Of a DNA stretch of 64,000 nucleotides, positions 25,096 to 36,865 are shown one piece after another. The first letter of the stretch is position 1; the number at the start of each line of letters is the position of its first letter. The notes under the pieces were generated by a model that was given only the letters and a program-made list of their open reading frames with translations, made no database searches and was not told the DNA's origin. Both the position numbers and the translations under genes were made by a program. Source of the stretch: Dastarcus helophoroides (taxonomy: Eukaryota; Arthropoda; Insecta; Coleoptera; Bothrideridae); the NCBI GenBank assembly GCA_028583605.1, contig CM053331.1, positions 41,113,283-41,177,282 of the forward strand, written 5' to 3'.

Positions 25096-26595
25096 TACAA
25101 CATGTGAAGTTTGATATGTATTTTCACCCACTTAGGGACTGAGTTTCAAAAAATCCTTTCTTAATGCTCACGTTATTTGTACTGCGAACTCTTGACCACA
25201 GCTTAGGCTGCGCGTTCACTGTCAGTGAGTGTTTGGAGTTTTATTATTATTATAAAGTAAATTTTACCCTCCTAAGAAATGTATTACCAAATATGCCGAT
25301 ACAACAGAAGCTCAAACACCAATTTTACTCGAAACATCCTAATTTTTTTATAGAATTTGGGGGTTGCTTCTAAATTTACAAATTTAGAAATTTTTCAGGA
25401 AATTTCAATTATTTTTGTTTACTTGTTTACTGTTGTTTCGTTTTGTTTTATTAATTTCGAATTTTATCTTACTATATCCATTTGATTCGTCATACGTAAA
25501 ATTTAATACATATTTTCACCTCCTTAGGGGCTAAATTTCGAATATTCTGGTGTTAACCTAAATTATATATTTTCACTCGAAACTTCGTGATTCTTTTTTA
25601 TAGAATTTGCGCTTTTTCGAATTTCAAGTTTCTTCATAAACGTTCGAGTTTTAAAATTTACATTTTAAACTTACTTTCGCGATTTTCAGGACGTCTTGAT
25701 TATTTTTGTTCACTTGCAATTTCAATTGTAGTCTTACTTTGTCGATCTGTCACATATGAAATTTGATACATATTTTCACCCCCTTAGGGGCCGAATTTCG
25801 AAATTTCTAGTTCGTTCTCATTTGCACTACATATTTTCAATCGAAATTTCTTATTTTTTTTTTAATGAAATTGAAGAATAACTGTTTTTCGAATTTCCAC
25901 TTCTTAAAACTTGGACTTTTAAAATTATATTTTAAACCTGCTACAGGCATTTTCAGAAGAATTTAATTAATTTTGTTTATTTAGAAGAATTATAAATTTT
26001 CGGAAAATTTTGATTATTTTGTTTTTATTTATAATTTCGACTTTAGTCTTACTACGTCGATTCGTCACACATAAAATTTAATGCACATCTTCACCGCCTT
26101 AGGGGTGGAATTTCGAAATTTAAAGTACTCATCTGTATTATATATTTTCACTCGGAACTTCGTATTTTTTTAAATGGAATTGGATAGTTGCTCTTTTTCG
26201 AATTTCCACTTCTTAAAATTTCCAGTTTTAAAATTTACTCTACTACTATACCCATTTTCAGGGGATTTGGATTATTTCTGTTTACTTACAATTTCGATTT
26301 TAATCTTGCTGTGTCGATCGATTCGTCACATATAAAATTTAATACACATTTTCACGCCTTAGGGGTCAAATTTCGAAATTTCTCTCTCACCTGTGTTATA
26401 TATTTTCAAGCGAAACTTCGCATTTTTTTAAATGGAATTGGATGGTTGCTCTTTTTTGAATTTGCGCTTCTCAAAATTTTGAGTTTTAAATTTATATTTT
26501 AAACTTACTATATCCATTTTTAGATTTTGAATATATTTGTTTACTTATAACTTCATTTAAGTCTGGCTATGTCGATCTGATTCGTCACAAGTAAA
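25096..26595 (+). repeat. tandem repeat of about 260 bp
   Basis: A block reading GTCACATATAAAATTTAATAC, then ATTTTCACCnCCTTAGGGG and AATTTCGAA, recurs with anchors at 25490, 25749, 26064, 26325 and 26584 (spacings 259, 315, 261 and 259). An older unit begins near 25101. Each unit includes TCACTCGAAACTTCG and TTTACTTACAATTTCGA segments. The last unit runs straight into the 19-bp satellite at about 26600. It is not coding. Confidence 0.8.
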
Positions 26596-26599
26596 ATTT

Positions 26600-27850
26600 A
26601 ATATACATTTTCAAAATTTGGATTTTTTCCAAAAAATTCATTTTTTTTTCCAAAATTTCGAATTTTTCCCAAAATTTCTTATTTTTCCCAAAATTTCGTA
26701 TTTTTCCCAAAATTTCGTATTTTTTCCAAAATTTCGAGCTTTTTAAAAGTTTTCAGATTTTTCTCCAAATTTCTTATTTTTCCCCAAAAGTTCAGTTTTT
26801 TCAAATATTTTTTATTTTTCTCTAAATTTCGAATGATTTCCCAAATTTTAAATTTCATCAACGTTTTTGAACTTTCCCAAAATTTCGAATTTTTCCCAAT
26901 GTTTTGAATTTTTCCCAAAATTTCGATTTTTTCCAAAATTGCGATTTTTTCCAAAATTTCGATTTTTTCCAAAACCTTCGTCTTTTTTTAAAAAATTTTA
27001 AATTTTTTCCAAAAATTTCGATTTTTTTCCAAAATTTCGAATTTTTTTGAAATTTTTGAATGTTTCCCAAAATTTCGAATTTATTCCAAAATTTCGTATT
27101 TTCCCCAAAATTTCGAATTTTTCAAAGATTGTCAAATTTTCCGATTTTTCTCAAAATTTCTTATTTTCCCTAAAAGTTCGAAGTTTTTTCAAATATTTTT
27201 AATTTTTCTCTAAATTTCGAATGATTTCCAAAATTTTAAAATTCATCAACATTTTTGAACTTTCCCAAAATTTTGAGTTTTTCCCAAAGTTTCGAATTGT
27301 TCCCAAAATTTTTAATTTTTTTCCAAAGCTTCGAAATGTTTCCCAACATTTCCCAGACCTAAATCTTTTCTAAAATTTCGATTTTTCTCAAAATTTTAAG
27401 TTTTTACCGATAATTTTGGCAAATATGCAAAATTTTGGGATAAAAATCAAAATTTTGAATTTTTCCCAAAGTTTCGAATTGTTCCCAAAATTTTTAATTT
27501 TTTTCCAAAGCTTCGAAATGTTTCTCAACATTTCCCAGACCTAAATCTTCTCTAAAATTTCGATTTTTCTCAAAATTTTAAGTTTTTACCGATAATTTTG
27601 GCAAATATTCAAAATTTTGGGATAAAAATCACAATTTGGAAATCACTCGAAATTTTGGAACAAATTCGGATCATTTTCAAAATTGAATTTTTCTAAAAAT
27701 TTAGAACGTTTCCCAAAATTTCGAATGAATTTCAAATTGTGTCCAAAATTTTAAATGTTCACCTATCTTTCAAGTTTTTTCCGACATTTTTCGTGTTTGC
27801 TCTTTTTAAAATTCTGAATTTTTCAAAATTTTAATTCAGAATGTCAATTG
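26600..27850 (-). repeat. 19-bp satellite form 2, T-rich strand on plus
   Basis: The plus strand reads TTTTTCCCAAAATTTCGAA in degenerate tandem. A segment of about 180 bp is duplicated (near 27265-27420 and 27450-27610, both with GCTTCGAAATGTTTC and CCCAGACCTAAATC). The orientation flips just downstream. Confidence 0.85.
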
Positions 27851-27959
27851 AAATGTCAAATATCAACATTTTTCTTCTTATTATTATTAGGGAGAAAATG
27901 TCGATTTCAACTTTTTTCTAGAGTTAAAATGAGCATTTGGAATTGTTCTCCGGAAATAG

Positions 27960-29620
27960 TTAAAAAAAAATTGAAAAACTGGAAAAAATTCGAAATCTTG
28001 GGAAATATTTCGAAATTTAGGGAAAAATTCGAAATTTTAGTCGGAATTCGAAGTTTTGCTAAAAACTCGAAATTTTGGAAAAGTTCGAAAATTTTTGATA
28101 ACAATTCGAAATTTTGGGAAAAATATTTTTTGGGAAAATCTTCGAGAATTTGGCAAGAATTCAAAATTCGGGAAAACTGCACAATTTTGGGAAAAATTCG
28201 AATTTTTGGTCAAAATTTTGCGAAAAACTTGAAATTTCGGGAAAAATTCGAGTTTTTGGGAAACTCGAAAAATTTGAAATTTCGGGAAAAATAGAGATTT
28301 TGGGAAAAATTCGAAATTTTGGTCAAAATTTTGCGAAAAACTTGAAATTTTGGGAAAAATTCGAGTTTTTGGGAAAACATCAGTTTTAATAAAAATTCAA
28401 AATTTCGGGAAAAATTCCGAAATTTTAAGAAAAATTCGAAATTTCGGAAAAATAGAGATTTTGGGAAAAATTCGAAATTTTGGGAAAAATTCGAAATTAT
28501 GGGAAAAATTCGAAATTTTGGGAAAAAATCAAAATTTTTTGAAAATCTTCGAGTTTTAGGCAAGAATTCAAAATTCGGGAAAACTGTACAATTTTGGGAA
28601 AAACTCGAAATTTTGGTCAAAATTTTGCGAAAAACTTGAAATTTTGGGAAAAATTCGCGTTTTTGGAAAAACATCTTACTTTAATAAAAATTCAAAATTT
28701 AGGGAAAAATTCGAGATTTTGAGAAAAATTCGAAATTTCGGGAAGAGAAAAATTACGATGGGATTTTGGGAAAAATTCGAAATTTTGGTCAAAATTTTGC
28801 GAAAAACTTGAAATTTTGGGAAAAATTCGAGTTCTTGAGAAAATATCCGAGTTTTAATAAAAATTCAAAATTTTGGGAAAAATTCGACATTTTCAAAAAA
28901 ATTCGAAATTTCGGGAAAAATTCGGGATTTTGGAAAAATTCGAAATTTTGGGAAAAATTCGAAATTTTGGGAAAAAATCAAAATTTTTGGAAAGGATCAA
29001 AATTTTGGGAAAAAATAAAGTTTTTGGAAAAATATTCGAGTTTTTGGCAAGAATTCAAAATTCGGGAAAACTGCACAATTTTGGTCAAAGTTTCGGGAAA
29101 AATTTGAGATTTTGGGAAAAATTAAAAATTTTGGGAAAAAATCGAGTTTTTGGGAAAATCGGGTTTTTGGCAAAAATTCAAAATTCGGAAAAATTGCACA
29201 ATTTTGGGAAAAATTCGAAATTTTGGTCAATATTTTGCGAAAAACTTGAAATTTTGGGAAAACATCCAAGTTTTAATAAAAATTCAAAATTTCGGGAAAA
29301 ATTCGACATTTTGAGAAAAATTCGAAATTTTGGGAAAAATTCGATATTTCGGGAAAAATTCGAGATTTTGGGAAAAATTGGAAATATTGGGAAAAAATTC
29401 GAAAGATTGGGGAAATCTTAAAATTTTTGCAAAAATCGTGGTTAAATTCGAAATATTGGAAAAATTTTGAACTCTTAGAAAAAATTCGAACTCAAGGAAA
29501 AAATTCGAACTCATGGGAAAAATTCGAACTTATGGGAAAATGCGAAATGGTGAGAAAAATTGGACGTTTCCCTAAAAATCTGAAATTTTGATCAAATTCA
29601 CTTGCCATTTTGGGAAGACA
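27960..29620 (+). repeat. 19-bp satellite form 2, A-rich strand on plus
   Basis: Units of 19 bp follow ATTCGAAATTTTGGGAAAA. A larger motif, TTTTGGTCAAAATTTTGCG then AAAAACTTGAAATTT, recurs near 28205, 28320, 28612, 28785 and 29220, showing higher-order structure. The block ends near a palindromic element and an LTR. Confidence 0.88.
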
Positions 29621-29689
29621 AACTTCGGTTCGAATCAAGCGAAAAACTCGTATTTTGGGGAAATATTTGCCGTTCCTAGGAATGTTGGT

Positions 29690-29945
29690 GAAACGGACTG
29701 GTCCTTTGGTGGAACGGACTGGTTCTTCAAAAATTGAAATACAAATCTTGTCCCCTGAAATTAAAAAAGATTAAAAAGCACAACAGAGATTGCTATCGAA
29801 ACGCGTTAGAGCAACCTCTGTTGTGTTTTTTAAGAGATACTCTCTCTGAAAATGATAGCTTGGCTATCGAAACGCGTTAGAGCAACCTCTGTTGTGTTTT
29901 TAAATTTTTCTTGGTTTCAGGGGACAAGATTTGTATTTCAAGTTC
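29690..29945 (+). mobile_element. palindromic element, variant with duplicated half-core, copy 4
   Basis: The outer end GGAACGGACTGGTTCTTCAAA and left arm lead to a block GCTATCGAAACGCGTTAGAG at 29792. The same block recurs at 29863, 71 bp later, within the full core. The right arm (TTCTTGGTTTCAGGGGACAAG) closes the element. The same duplication is seen in copy 3 (14436/14508), so this is a subfamily rather than a single accident. Confidence 0.7.
29838..29886 (+). ncRNA. hammerhead-like motif with altered core
   Basis: The core is CTGAAAA (29846-29852), with the invariant G8 changed to A, so it is probably inactive. T, then stem II GATAGC-TTG-GCTATC (29854-29868), GAAA (29869-29872), GT at 29876-29877 and AGAGCAAC (29879-29886) are present. 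Stem II pairs perfectly here with T-A where copy 1 has C-G, a compensatory change that supports a selected or once-selected RNA fold. Confidence 0.45.
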
Positions 29946-30033
29946 CTAAATATGTTACCCTAAATTTTGAGATTTTTTTTGATTCTGAAATTTTTTTCAT
30001 GTTAATCTATACATTAATTATAAATTATTATAT

Positions 30034-30421
30034 TGTAACGCAATGTAAACAGATGGAATAGAATTTAGAATAGAATTGTAGAATTAAGTAAATAAAAAAA
30101 GTTTCTAGAAGGATCTGATAAGGGAAAAGCGGCCGCGATAACGAAACAAACCGCAGATAAGCGTTCCAGAAATTTCTGCAAACGATAAGCCTTATCTGCC
30201 GAAAAGTTTTAGAAGCCGGGAGCCAAAACTATAAAAGGCGGTCAGCTTTCCCTCAAGTCAGTCAGTTAGAGTCAGTGTAATTAGTGAGTTAGTAGAAGTT
30301 GTAGTAGAAGTAGTAGTAGAAGTGAGTTAATTGTTCAATTGTGGTGATCCGAGTTGAGTTCAGTAATAAAGTGGGTATAATCCATCACGTGTAATCAATT
30401 CGAACCGATAAACCCGTAACA
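30034..30421 (+). mobile_element. solo LTR with target duplication ATAT
   Basis: It begins TGTAACGCAATG and ends CCCGTAACA, with ATAT on both sides (30030-30033, 30422-30425). U3 holds TTCTAGAA (30103-30110), GATA motifs, a NotI-like GCGGCCGC and TTCCAGAAATTTC (30164-30176). TATAAAA lies at 30230-30236, a TCAGTCAGTT initiator near 30258 and AATAAA at 30365-30370. A short GTAGTAGAA expansion (about 30290-30332) enlarges R. There is no internal region. Confidence 0.9.
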
Positions 30422-32400
30422 ATATAAATTATAAAGTCGGTTGAGAAAAATTATTTTAAATGATCTGGAGATTTAAGGCAAGAGGCAGGCCATCAAAAAA
30501 GTTAAATATTATCTCATTTTAATTAACATCCCTCCGCTGCTGCAAGGGAACGTTTTTGAAAGTTTTCCTAGAAAGTGCATGTCAGAATTCTTTCTGCGAG
30601 GGTCGATAAAAAGATTCAGAATTAATTCGGATGGTCTTTCCTTTTCCCCGAACGGGTTTTAATAACGCTCGGACGTCGTCGAATTGTGGCGTTGTATATG
30701 CAAATGCACTCGAAATTATTCTTGTGTAATTTGGAGGCATATGTTGGTAGGTGTTAAAAGTATATTTTTCGAGATAAATTGTATGCAAATCTCGCTAAGG
30801 CCGCGTTTAACTTAAATTTATTAGACTTTAACTATATCGCAACGTTATGAGCACGTACAACTTCATAATTAAATTTTATGTAAAATCTTTTTCGCTCGCG
30901 CCAGCTCCAATTAGATTTTATCTAAATGAAATAATAAAGAAGGGAACCCTTTTAAACTAAACGCTTTCGCCTCCCAGAAAATTTAGTTCCAGTACGGCTA
31001 ATTTAAAAATTATAAGCATGTCATATAATTAAAAAACGTCTCTCATTTCCTAAATGAATAATAAATTGCCAACATCAAATGCAATACCATCGCTCTCTTT
31101 ATATGGTTAGAGTCGACATGGGATGTAGGGATTATTTGCTTTTACGGCGATTTATTATGTTTTCTTTGACTTCGAATGAAATTATGCCCGGCCGGACCGA
31201 GATTCGGGCATTATGGAATTACTCAAATTGAAATATGCAATTTCTGACGTCGACTGCGACGTCTACATCGGACGCAAAATTGAAATGATTGCTTCTATTT
31301 AAATACGATTCGGCCGGAATCGCTCTGAACTAGAAAAAACCCTGCACCACTGCAGTAAAAATCTTTCCTCTAATCGTAAAATACAAGTAATAATTGTTTT
31401 CATATTAGTTTCAAGCGTTTGGAAATACGACGAAACAATACGTTGTTGCTCATTAGTTAGATGATATTCGCTTACGCCAATTCATTAATTTTTTTCGTGG
31501 TATGTTTGCCCAAATTGCTAGTTCTTTAGTTCCTTTTAGATAAATCTCCGCTGTCGAAGTGTGCCACAACTGAAACGTCTATTATTAGCCGTTTGATGGA
31601 AAGGTGAGTAGCGGATCGTTGGCAGTTGGTGCGGATGCAAATTTTTCAATAATAACGAAGTGTAGTAACAAATGCAATAATTTGAATAGCTTAATATTGT
31701 AATTAGACGAAATTCACTTCCTGTCGAAACACAGCATTATGTTGCTTAAACAATAGTGATACCGTTCAACTTTATAATTTAATACAAAATAATAAATCAT
31801 ACAGTTAAATTAACATAATAACAAAGTTGCCACAATGTGACAATTAAATTGAATACCAATGACGAACATATTAAAATTGGCGCTGCCATATAGTACATAA
31901 TAAATATAATAATGGGAAAATGCTGATGTCGAATCGACGTGAATTGTAAGTTTGTAATACATCTGTGGATATTTTGTAGAGAGGTGTTTACCTACGGCGT
32001 GCAAATTGCTTCGCAACTAAATGATTATTGCATGCGAAGTGTTATTACTTATGAGGGGATCGCGAAATTCTTGGGCCTCAGCCTCTCTCACTGCCTACGA
32101 GCTTAAATATTTATGGCGTTTACGAATTTATAACCCCGCGCACTGTATTAAAATTAATTATTCATTATCGAACCGGGTAATTTTTTGTTGCCAACTGCTG
32201 TTATTTTCTACTGTTTCATGAAGAATTACTAAATGCTCTAAAAAATAAAAACGATCACAATCATTTCAGGATTACCGCAATATGAGTTGCACAATGATAC
32301 GTCTGGAATTTCCTAGATTTTACGAGTAGTGAAACGAATAGAAGATCTGACAGCGACGGCAGTGTCATCTAACGGTAAATCACACAAGTCGCCGGTAACA
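30422..32400. other. unique intergenic sequence, nothing recognised
   Basis: About 2 kb of AT-rich unique DNA. The small frames at 30582-30788, 31810-32016 and 32021-32221 have no domain or codon-use signal. No tRNA or repeat array was found. Confidence 0.5.
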
Positions 32401-33600
32401 GTAGGGAATGTAGATATTTTAATTTTTTTAAATTTCGATTTTTGTTTCAAATTTCGATATTTCTCCAAAAATTTATCATTTGGCCTGCAAATGTTCTACG
32501 TTGATGCTAAAATTCGGACATTCAAACCAAAAAATTTCCTAGTAAAAACCAAAGTATTTTGATTTTTACCTAGGAAGTTTTTGTTGTCCCGCAAAATTCT
32601 TTCTTTTTCCTCTAAATTGTGATTTGATTTGGAAAACAACTTTTTCAACAAAATTTTGGCTGAAAACTCTAAAATTACCTTTCAAACTGCGAGTGTTTCT
32701 CGACATTTTTATATTTCTTTGGAGTTCCGACTTCAAAAAGATTGCAAGTAAAATTTTTACTCGGAATTTCCAAATGTGTTATTTTATAAAACTGGGTTAA
32801 AATTTCGATCTTTTTATGAAAAGTTCCAATTTAAGTTATAGATTTTTTATTTTTTTTTTTTTTCTAAAATTTAGTTATGTTATCTAACTATCGATATTTT
32901 TCTAGAGATTCTAGAGATTTTGAACTCAATTCATTTTCAAAACTTCGATTTATTCTCGAAATGTCGATTTATTTTCGAAATTTCGTTTTATTGTCGAATT
33001 TTCGATTTATATTCTCGAATTTTCGAATTAATAACTTAACTATTTTGAAAGCTCATCTATTAAACTTAAAATTATTGCTTTTAATCCCCCCCCCCCCACC
33101 GCATTCGATGACAGTTTTATAAATATCGACATTTTTTTAAATTTTGATCTTTTGCTAAAAACTGCCCGCAATGCATTTTCCTCTTTGCTAAAATTTCGAA
33201 TTATTTCCAAAATTATGATTTTTTTAAAATTCTTCCAAAATTATAATTTTTTTTTCAATTTTCGAGTGTTCCTCTGTATTTTTTTTAAGTTTTTTTAGTT
33301 TAAGTTTAATCCACTTGCAAAGGGCAACCCCATTATGCCTTCAAAGCACTGCGAGTAGGATGCGGTTTCGAAATTTCCATTGTTTCCCAATATTTTTAAT
33401 TTGGGTATTTTTCGACTTTCGACTAGAATTCGCAAAATTTCAATTCAATTACTTTCGCTGTTCGTCTTAAAATTTCGACTTTCTTCCCGAAATTTCGACG
33501 CTTATATAAATATTTTTGGGTAGATGCATTTATTTGGGAACAGCAAATCTTTACAAAAATTAGGAAATTTTCACGTGGTTTACGTCAAAGTTTTGCAAAT
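32401..33600. repeat. degenerate AT-rich satellite-like sequence
   Basis: AAATTTCGA and TTTCGATTT words are scattered (for example 32930-33030). A C-run lies at about 33078-33089. It contains the LINE tail fragment listed separately. Confidence 0.4.
33310..33366 (-). pseudogene. short LINE 3'-ORF fragment, related to 8142-8310
   Basis: The reverse complement reads CATCCTACTCGCAGTGCTTT, followed after a gap by TGCCCTTTGCAAGTGGATTA, matching about 8249-8305 with small differences and in-frame stops. It is a broken remnant of the same retrotransposon end. Confidence 0.5.
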
Positions 33601-33935
33601 AAAATCGAAATTTTGTTTGAAAACTTCGGTTTCGAAATTTTGGGAAAATTCAAAATTTTTAATCACACTTTGGAAATAACTCAAAGTTATGGAAAAAAAT
33701 TCGCATTATCAATAAAAATTCAAAACTTTGACAGAAAAATTAAAATTTTGGGTAATATTTGAAATTTTGGTAAAAATTACAAACTTTAAAATGAAAATTA
33801 AGTTTAGAAAATATTTAAAATTGTGGAAAAAATTCAAAATTTTGGGAAAATTTCAAACTTTTGGGAAAATTTCGAACTTTTGGGAAAGATTCTAACTTTT
33901 GGGAAACACTATAATTTTGGAGAAATTTTAGGTAA
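33601..33935 (+). repeat. 19-bp satellite form 2, flank of the 16-bp array
   Basis: GGGAAAATTTCGAACTTTT units run into TTTTAGGTAAGATGTAAACCC. The same transition, TTTTAGGTAAGATTGTAAACC, precedes the second 16-bp array at about 40540, so the two arrays share their left border. Confidence 0.75.
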
Positions 33936-34029
33936 GATGTAAACCCAACATTTCAACTCTTACTGGAAACTTCCCCTTTTTTTTGAAATTTAAGAGAGCA
34001 GTTTGCTTCGCGCTATCTTGTTTTTACTC

Positions 34030-35545
34030 GTCCTTGAGTTCCCAAGACATCTGATCCTGAACTCACATGAGCTCAAGGTACGTGAGCTTAAGCTCATGTG
34101 ATTTTCATCTCTTGACACTGAGTTCGTACGACCTTGAAATCAAGTGACGTTGAATGTACGCTACTTTAAATTAGCGTCACCTTGAAATTAGGTGACCTTG
34201 AATCACGCAATCTTGAACTTATGTGACTTCAAGCTAATATGACCTTGAACACATGTGACCTTGAACATTGCGACCTTGACATCATGTGACCTTGACCTCA
34301 CGTGACCTTGATGCCGCGTGACCTTGACATCATTTGGCCTTGACCTCGTGTGACCTTAACATAACGTGATCTTGACCTCACGTGAGCTTGACACCGCATA
34401 ACCTTGACATCATTTCGCCTTTACCTCATGTAATCTTGACAAAACGTGACCTTAAACATATGCGACCTTGGCCTCGTGTGACCTTGACATCACATGACCG
34501 TGAACACATGCGACCTTAACATCATATGATCTTGACATTGCGTGACCTTGACATCATTTGGCTTTGACCTCGCGTGACCTTGACATCATCTGACCTTGAC
34601 CTCGTGTGACCTTAACATAACGTGATCTTGACCTCATGTGACCTTGACACCGCATAACCTTGACATCATTTGGCCTTTACCTTATGTGACCTTGACAAAA
34701 CGTGACCTTAACATCATGTGATCTTGACACCGCGTCACCTTGATATCATTTGACCTTGCCCTCGCGTGACCTCGGCATAACGTGAACTTGACAACACATG
34801 ACCTTGACATCATTTGGCCTTGACATCATGAGACCTTAACATAACGTGACCTTGGCCTCACGTGACCTTGACACCGCGTAACCTTGACAGCATTTGTCCT
34901 TGATCTCATGTGACCTTGATAAAACGTGACCTTAAACATGTGCGACCTGGGCCTCGTGTGACCTTGCCATCACATGACCGTAAACACATGGGACCTTGAC
35001 CCCATGTGACCTTAAACGTGAGCGACCTTGACCCTGAACGTGGACGACCTTGACCTTGAGCGTAGACGACCTTGACCTCGAGCGTAGACGACCTTGACCT
35101 CACGTGTCCTTTAACCTGCGCTACCTTCACATCGCATGACTTTAAACACGCGCGACCTTGACATCACGTGACCTTGAACGCGTGTCTTTTTGCCCTCGCA
35201 TGACCTTGAACGTGTGCGACCTTGACTTTGCGTGACATTAAACATGTGCGAGCTTGACACCACGTGACCTTGCCCTCGTGTGACCATGAACGTGTGCGGC
35301 CTTGACCTCGCCTGCTCTTTAGCGTGTGTAACCTTGACATCACGTAACCTTAAACGCGTGCGACCCTGACATCACGTGCCCTTGCATGCGTGCCTACTTG
35401 ACCTCGTGGGACCTTGAACATGGGTGGCATCGACTTCGCGTGACCTTAAACATGTGTGACCTTGAATTTACGAGACCTTGACCACGAACGACCTTGACCT
35501 CGAACACACGCGACCTTGACCGCACGTGACCTTGAACTCGCATCA
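34030..35545 (+). repeat. 16-bp array carrying TGACCTTGA (nuclear-receptor half-sites)
   Basis: Tandem 16-bp units follow GACCTTGACATCACGT, with variable last six bases. TGACCTTGA or TGACCTTAA occurs in most units; its complement TCAAGGTCA is the extended half-site bound by monomeric orphan receptors of the FTZ-F1/SF-1 and ERR families (established for those families). Many junctions also create TCACGTGACC or CACGTG, an E-box. The first ~250 bp are more degenerate (CTCACATGAGCTCAAGG). Function at this locus is not shown by sequence alone. Confidence 0.88.
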
Positions 35546-35715
35546 ACATTTTTAAAAAAAGTCGAAAACTCAAGACGAATACAGAAAATTTTGAAATTTG
35601 AATTGAAATGGGGTTGAATTAAAATTTCGACTTTTTGCGCGAAGCTTCGGAGCCTGTCGAGTAGAAAAATCATAATTTGGGGCAACATTTGCTTTTCCAA
35701 ATTTGATATTTTGGA
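35491..35715 (+). repeat. right border module of the 16-bp array, copy 1
   Basis: It runs from the last array units (ACCTCGAACACACGCGACC) through CATCAACATTTTT, CAAGACGAATACAGAAAATT and TTTTTGCGCGAAGCTTCGG to TTTGCTTTTCCAAAT. Nearly the same sequence recurs at 35963-36180, and a third diverged copy without array units lies at 36866-37016. Confidence 0.8.
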
Positions 35716-35799
35716 AAAAATTCGATATTTTTTGGAAAAAAATTAAAATTTTGAAAAAATTTTGAAATTTAAAAAAAAATTCGATGCTTTCGAAAACAT

Positions 35800-36010
35800 G
35801 TGCGACCTTGACTTCGCGTGACCATGAACACATGCGACCTTGACCTCACGTGACCTTGCACACGGGTCTCCTTGACCTCGTGTGACCTTGAACATAGATA
35901 ACCCTGACATCGCACGACCTTAACCGCGTGCGACCTTGACTTCGCGTGACCTTGACCTCACGTGACCTCGAACACACGCGACCTTGACCGCACGTGACCT
36001 TGAACTCGCA
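35800..36010 (+). repeat. short 16-bp TGACCTTGA array
   Basis: About 13 units of the same 16-bp family lie between two copies of the border module. ACGTGACCTTGAACTCGCAT ends the array exactly as at 35525-35545. Confidence 0.85.
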
Positions 36011-36180
36011 TCAACATTTTTAAAAAAGTCGAAAATTCAAGACGAATACAGAAAATTTTGAAGTTTGAACTGAAACGGGGTTGAATTAAAATTTCGACTT
36101 TTTGCGCGAAGCTTCGAAGCAAGTCAAGTCAAAAAAAATCATAATTTGGGGCAACATTTGCTTTTCCAAATTATCGGTAA
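35963..36180 (+). repeat. right border module, copy 2
   Basis: This is a direct duplicate of 35491-35715 with a few substitutions (GGAGCCTGTCGAGTAG here reads GAAGCAAGTCAAGTC). It leads into a 19-bp satellite block. Confidence 0.8.
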
Positions 36181-36650
36181 AATTCGAAGTTTTTAAGAAA
36201 ATTTCGATATTTTGGAAAAATTCGATATTTTTTGAAAAAAATTAAAATTTATGAAAAATTTTGAAATTTAAAAAAAATGGAAATTTTAAGAAAAATCGAT
36301 GTTTTCGAAAATATTCGATATTTAGGAAAACATTCGACATTTTGGAAAAAATTAAAAATTTTGGATAAAATTCGAAATTTTGAAAAAAAATCGAAATTTT
36401 GAAAAAAATTCGAAGTTTTAGGAAGAATTTGAACGTTTTTAAGATTTTCGATAAAATTCGAACTTTTGAGAAAAAAAACAAATTTTGGATAAAATTCGAA
36501 ATTTTGGAAAAAATTCGACATTTTCGAAAAAATTCGAAATTTTCGAAAAAAATCGAAATTTTGCAAAATAAATTAAAATTTCGGGGAAAATTGAAAATTT
36601 TCGGAAAAATTTGATTTATTGCGAAAACCTGAAAATTTTGGAATTTTTTT
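36181..36650 (+). repeat. 19-bp satellite form 2
   Basis: TTTTGGAAAAAATTCGAAA units run in the A-rich orientation on plus. The block ends at a palindromic element. Confidence 0.8.
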
Positions 36651-36669
36651 TCCCCACAATATAAATATT

Positions 36670-36836
36670 TTTGATGAAACGGACTGGTCCTTGGTTATCT
36701 TCAAAAATTGAAATACAAATTTTGTCAACTAAAACCAAGAAAGATTAAAAAACCCAACAATGGTTGCTCTAACGCGCTTCGATAGCCAAGCTATCATTTT
36801 CAGAGAGATACTCCCAAGAGAAGATTTGTATTTCAA
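36670..36836 (-). mobile_element. palindromic element, core on minus strand, copy 5
   Basis: The left end GATGAAACGGACTGGTCCTTGG and left arm lead to GGTTGCTCTAACGCG, CTTC, GATAGC-CAA-GCTATC and ATTTTCAGAGAG. This is the hammerhead-like core read on minus, with core CTGAAAA. The right side is shortened to GAAGATTTGTATTTCAATT, so the palindrome is incomplete. Confidence 0.65.
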
Positions 36837-36865
36837 TTATGAATGTTACCCGAACTTTATAAACT

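Noticed and set aside
28873..29421. 182-codon and other frames rich in GKIRNFGKNSKFWEK-type repeats in the 19-bp satellites
   Set aside because: A 19-bp period gives a 19-codon peptide repeat by chance (57 bp, three units). Frames open on both strands, break randomly and follow the satellite exactly.
29630..29650. GGTTCGAATC as a tRNA T-arm
   Set aside because: No matching acceptor, D-arm or anticodon stem around it. It lies in degenerate satellite, where TTCGAA words are common.
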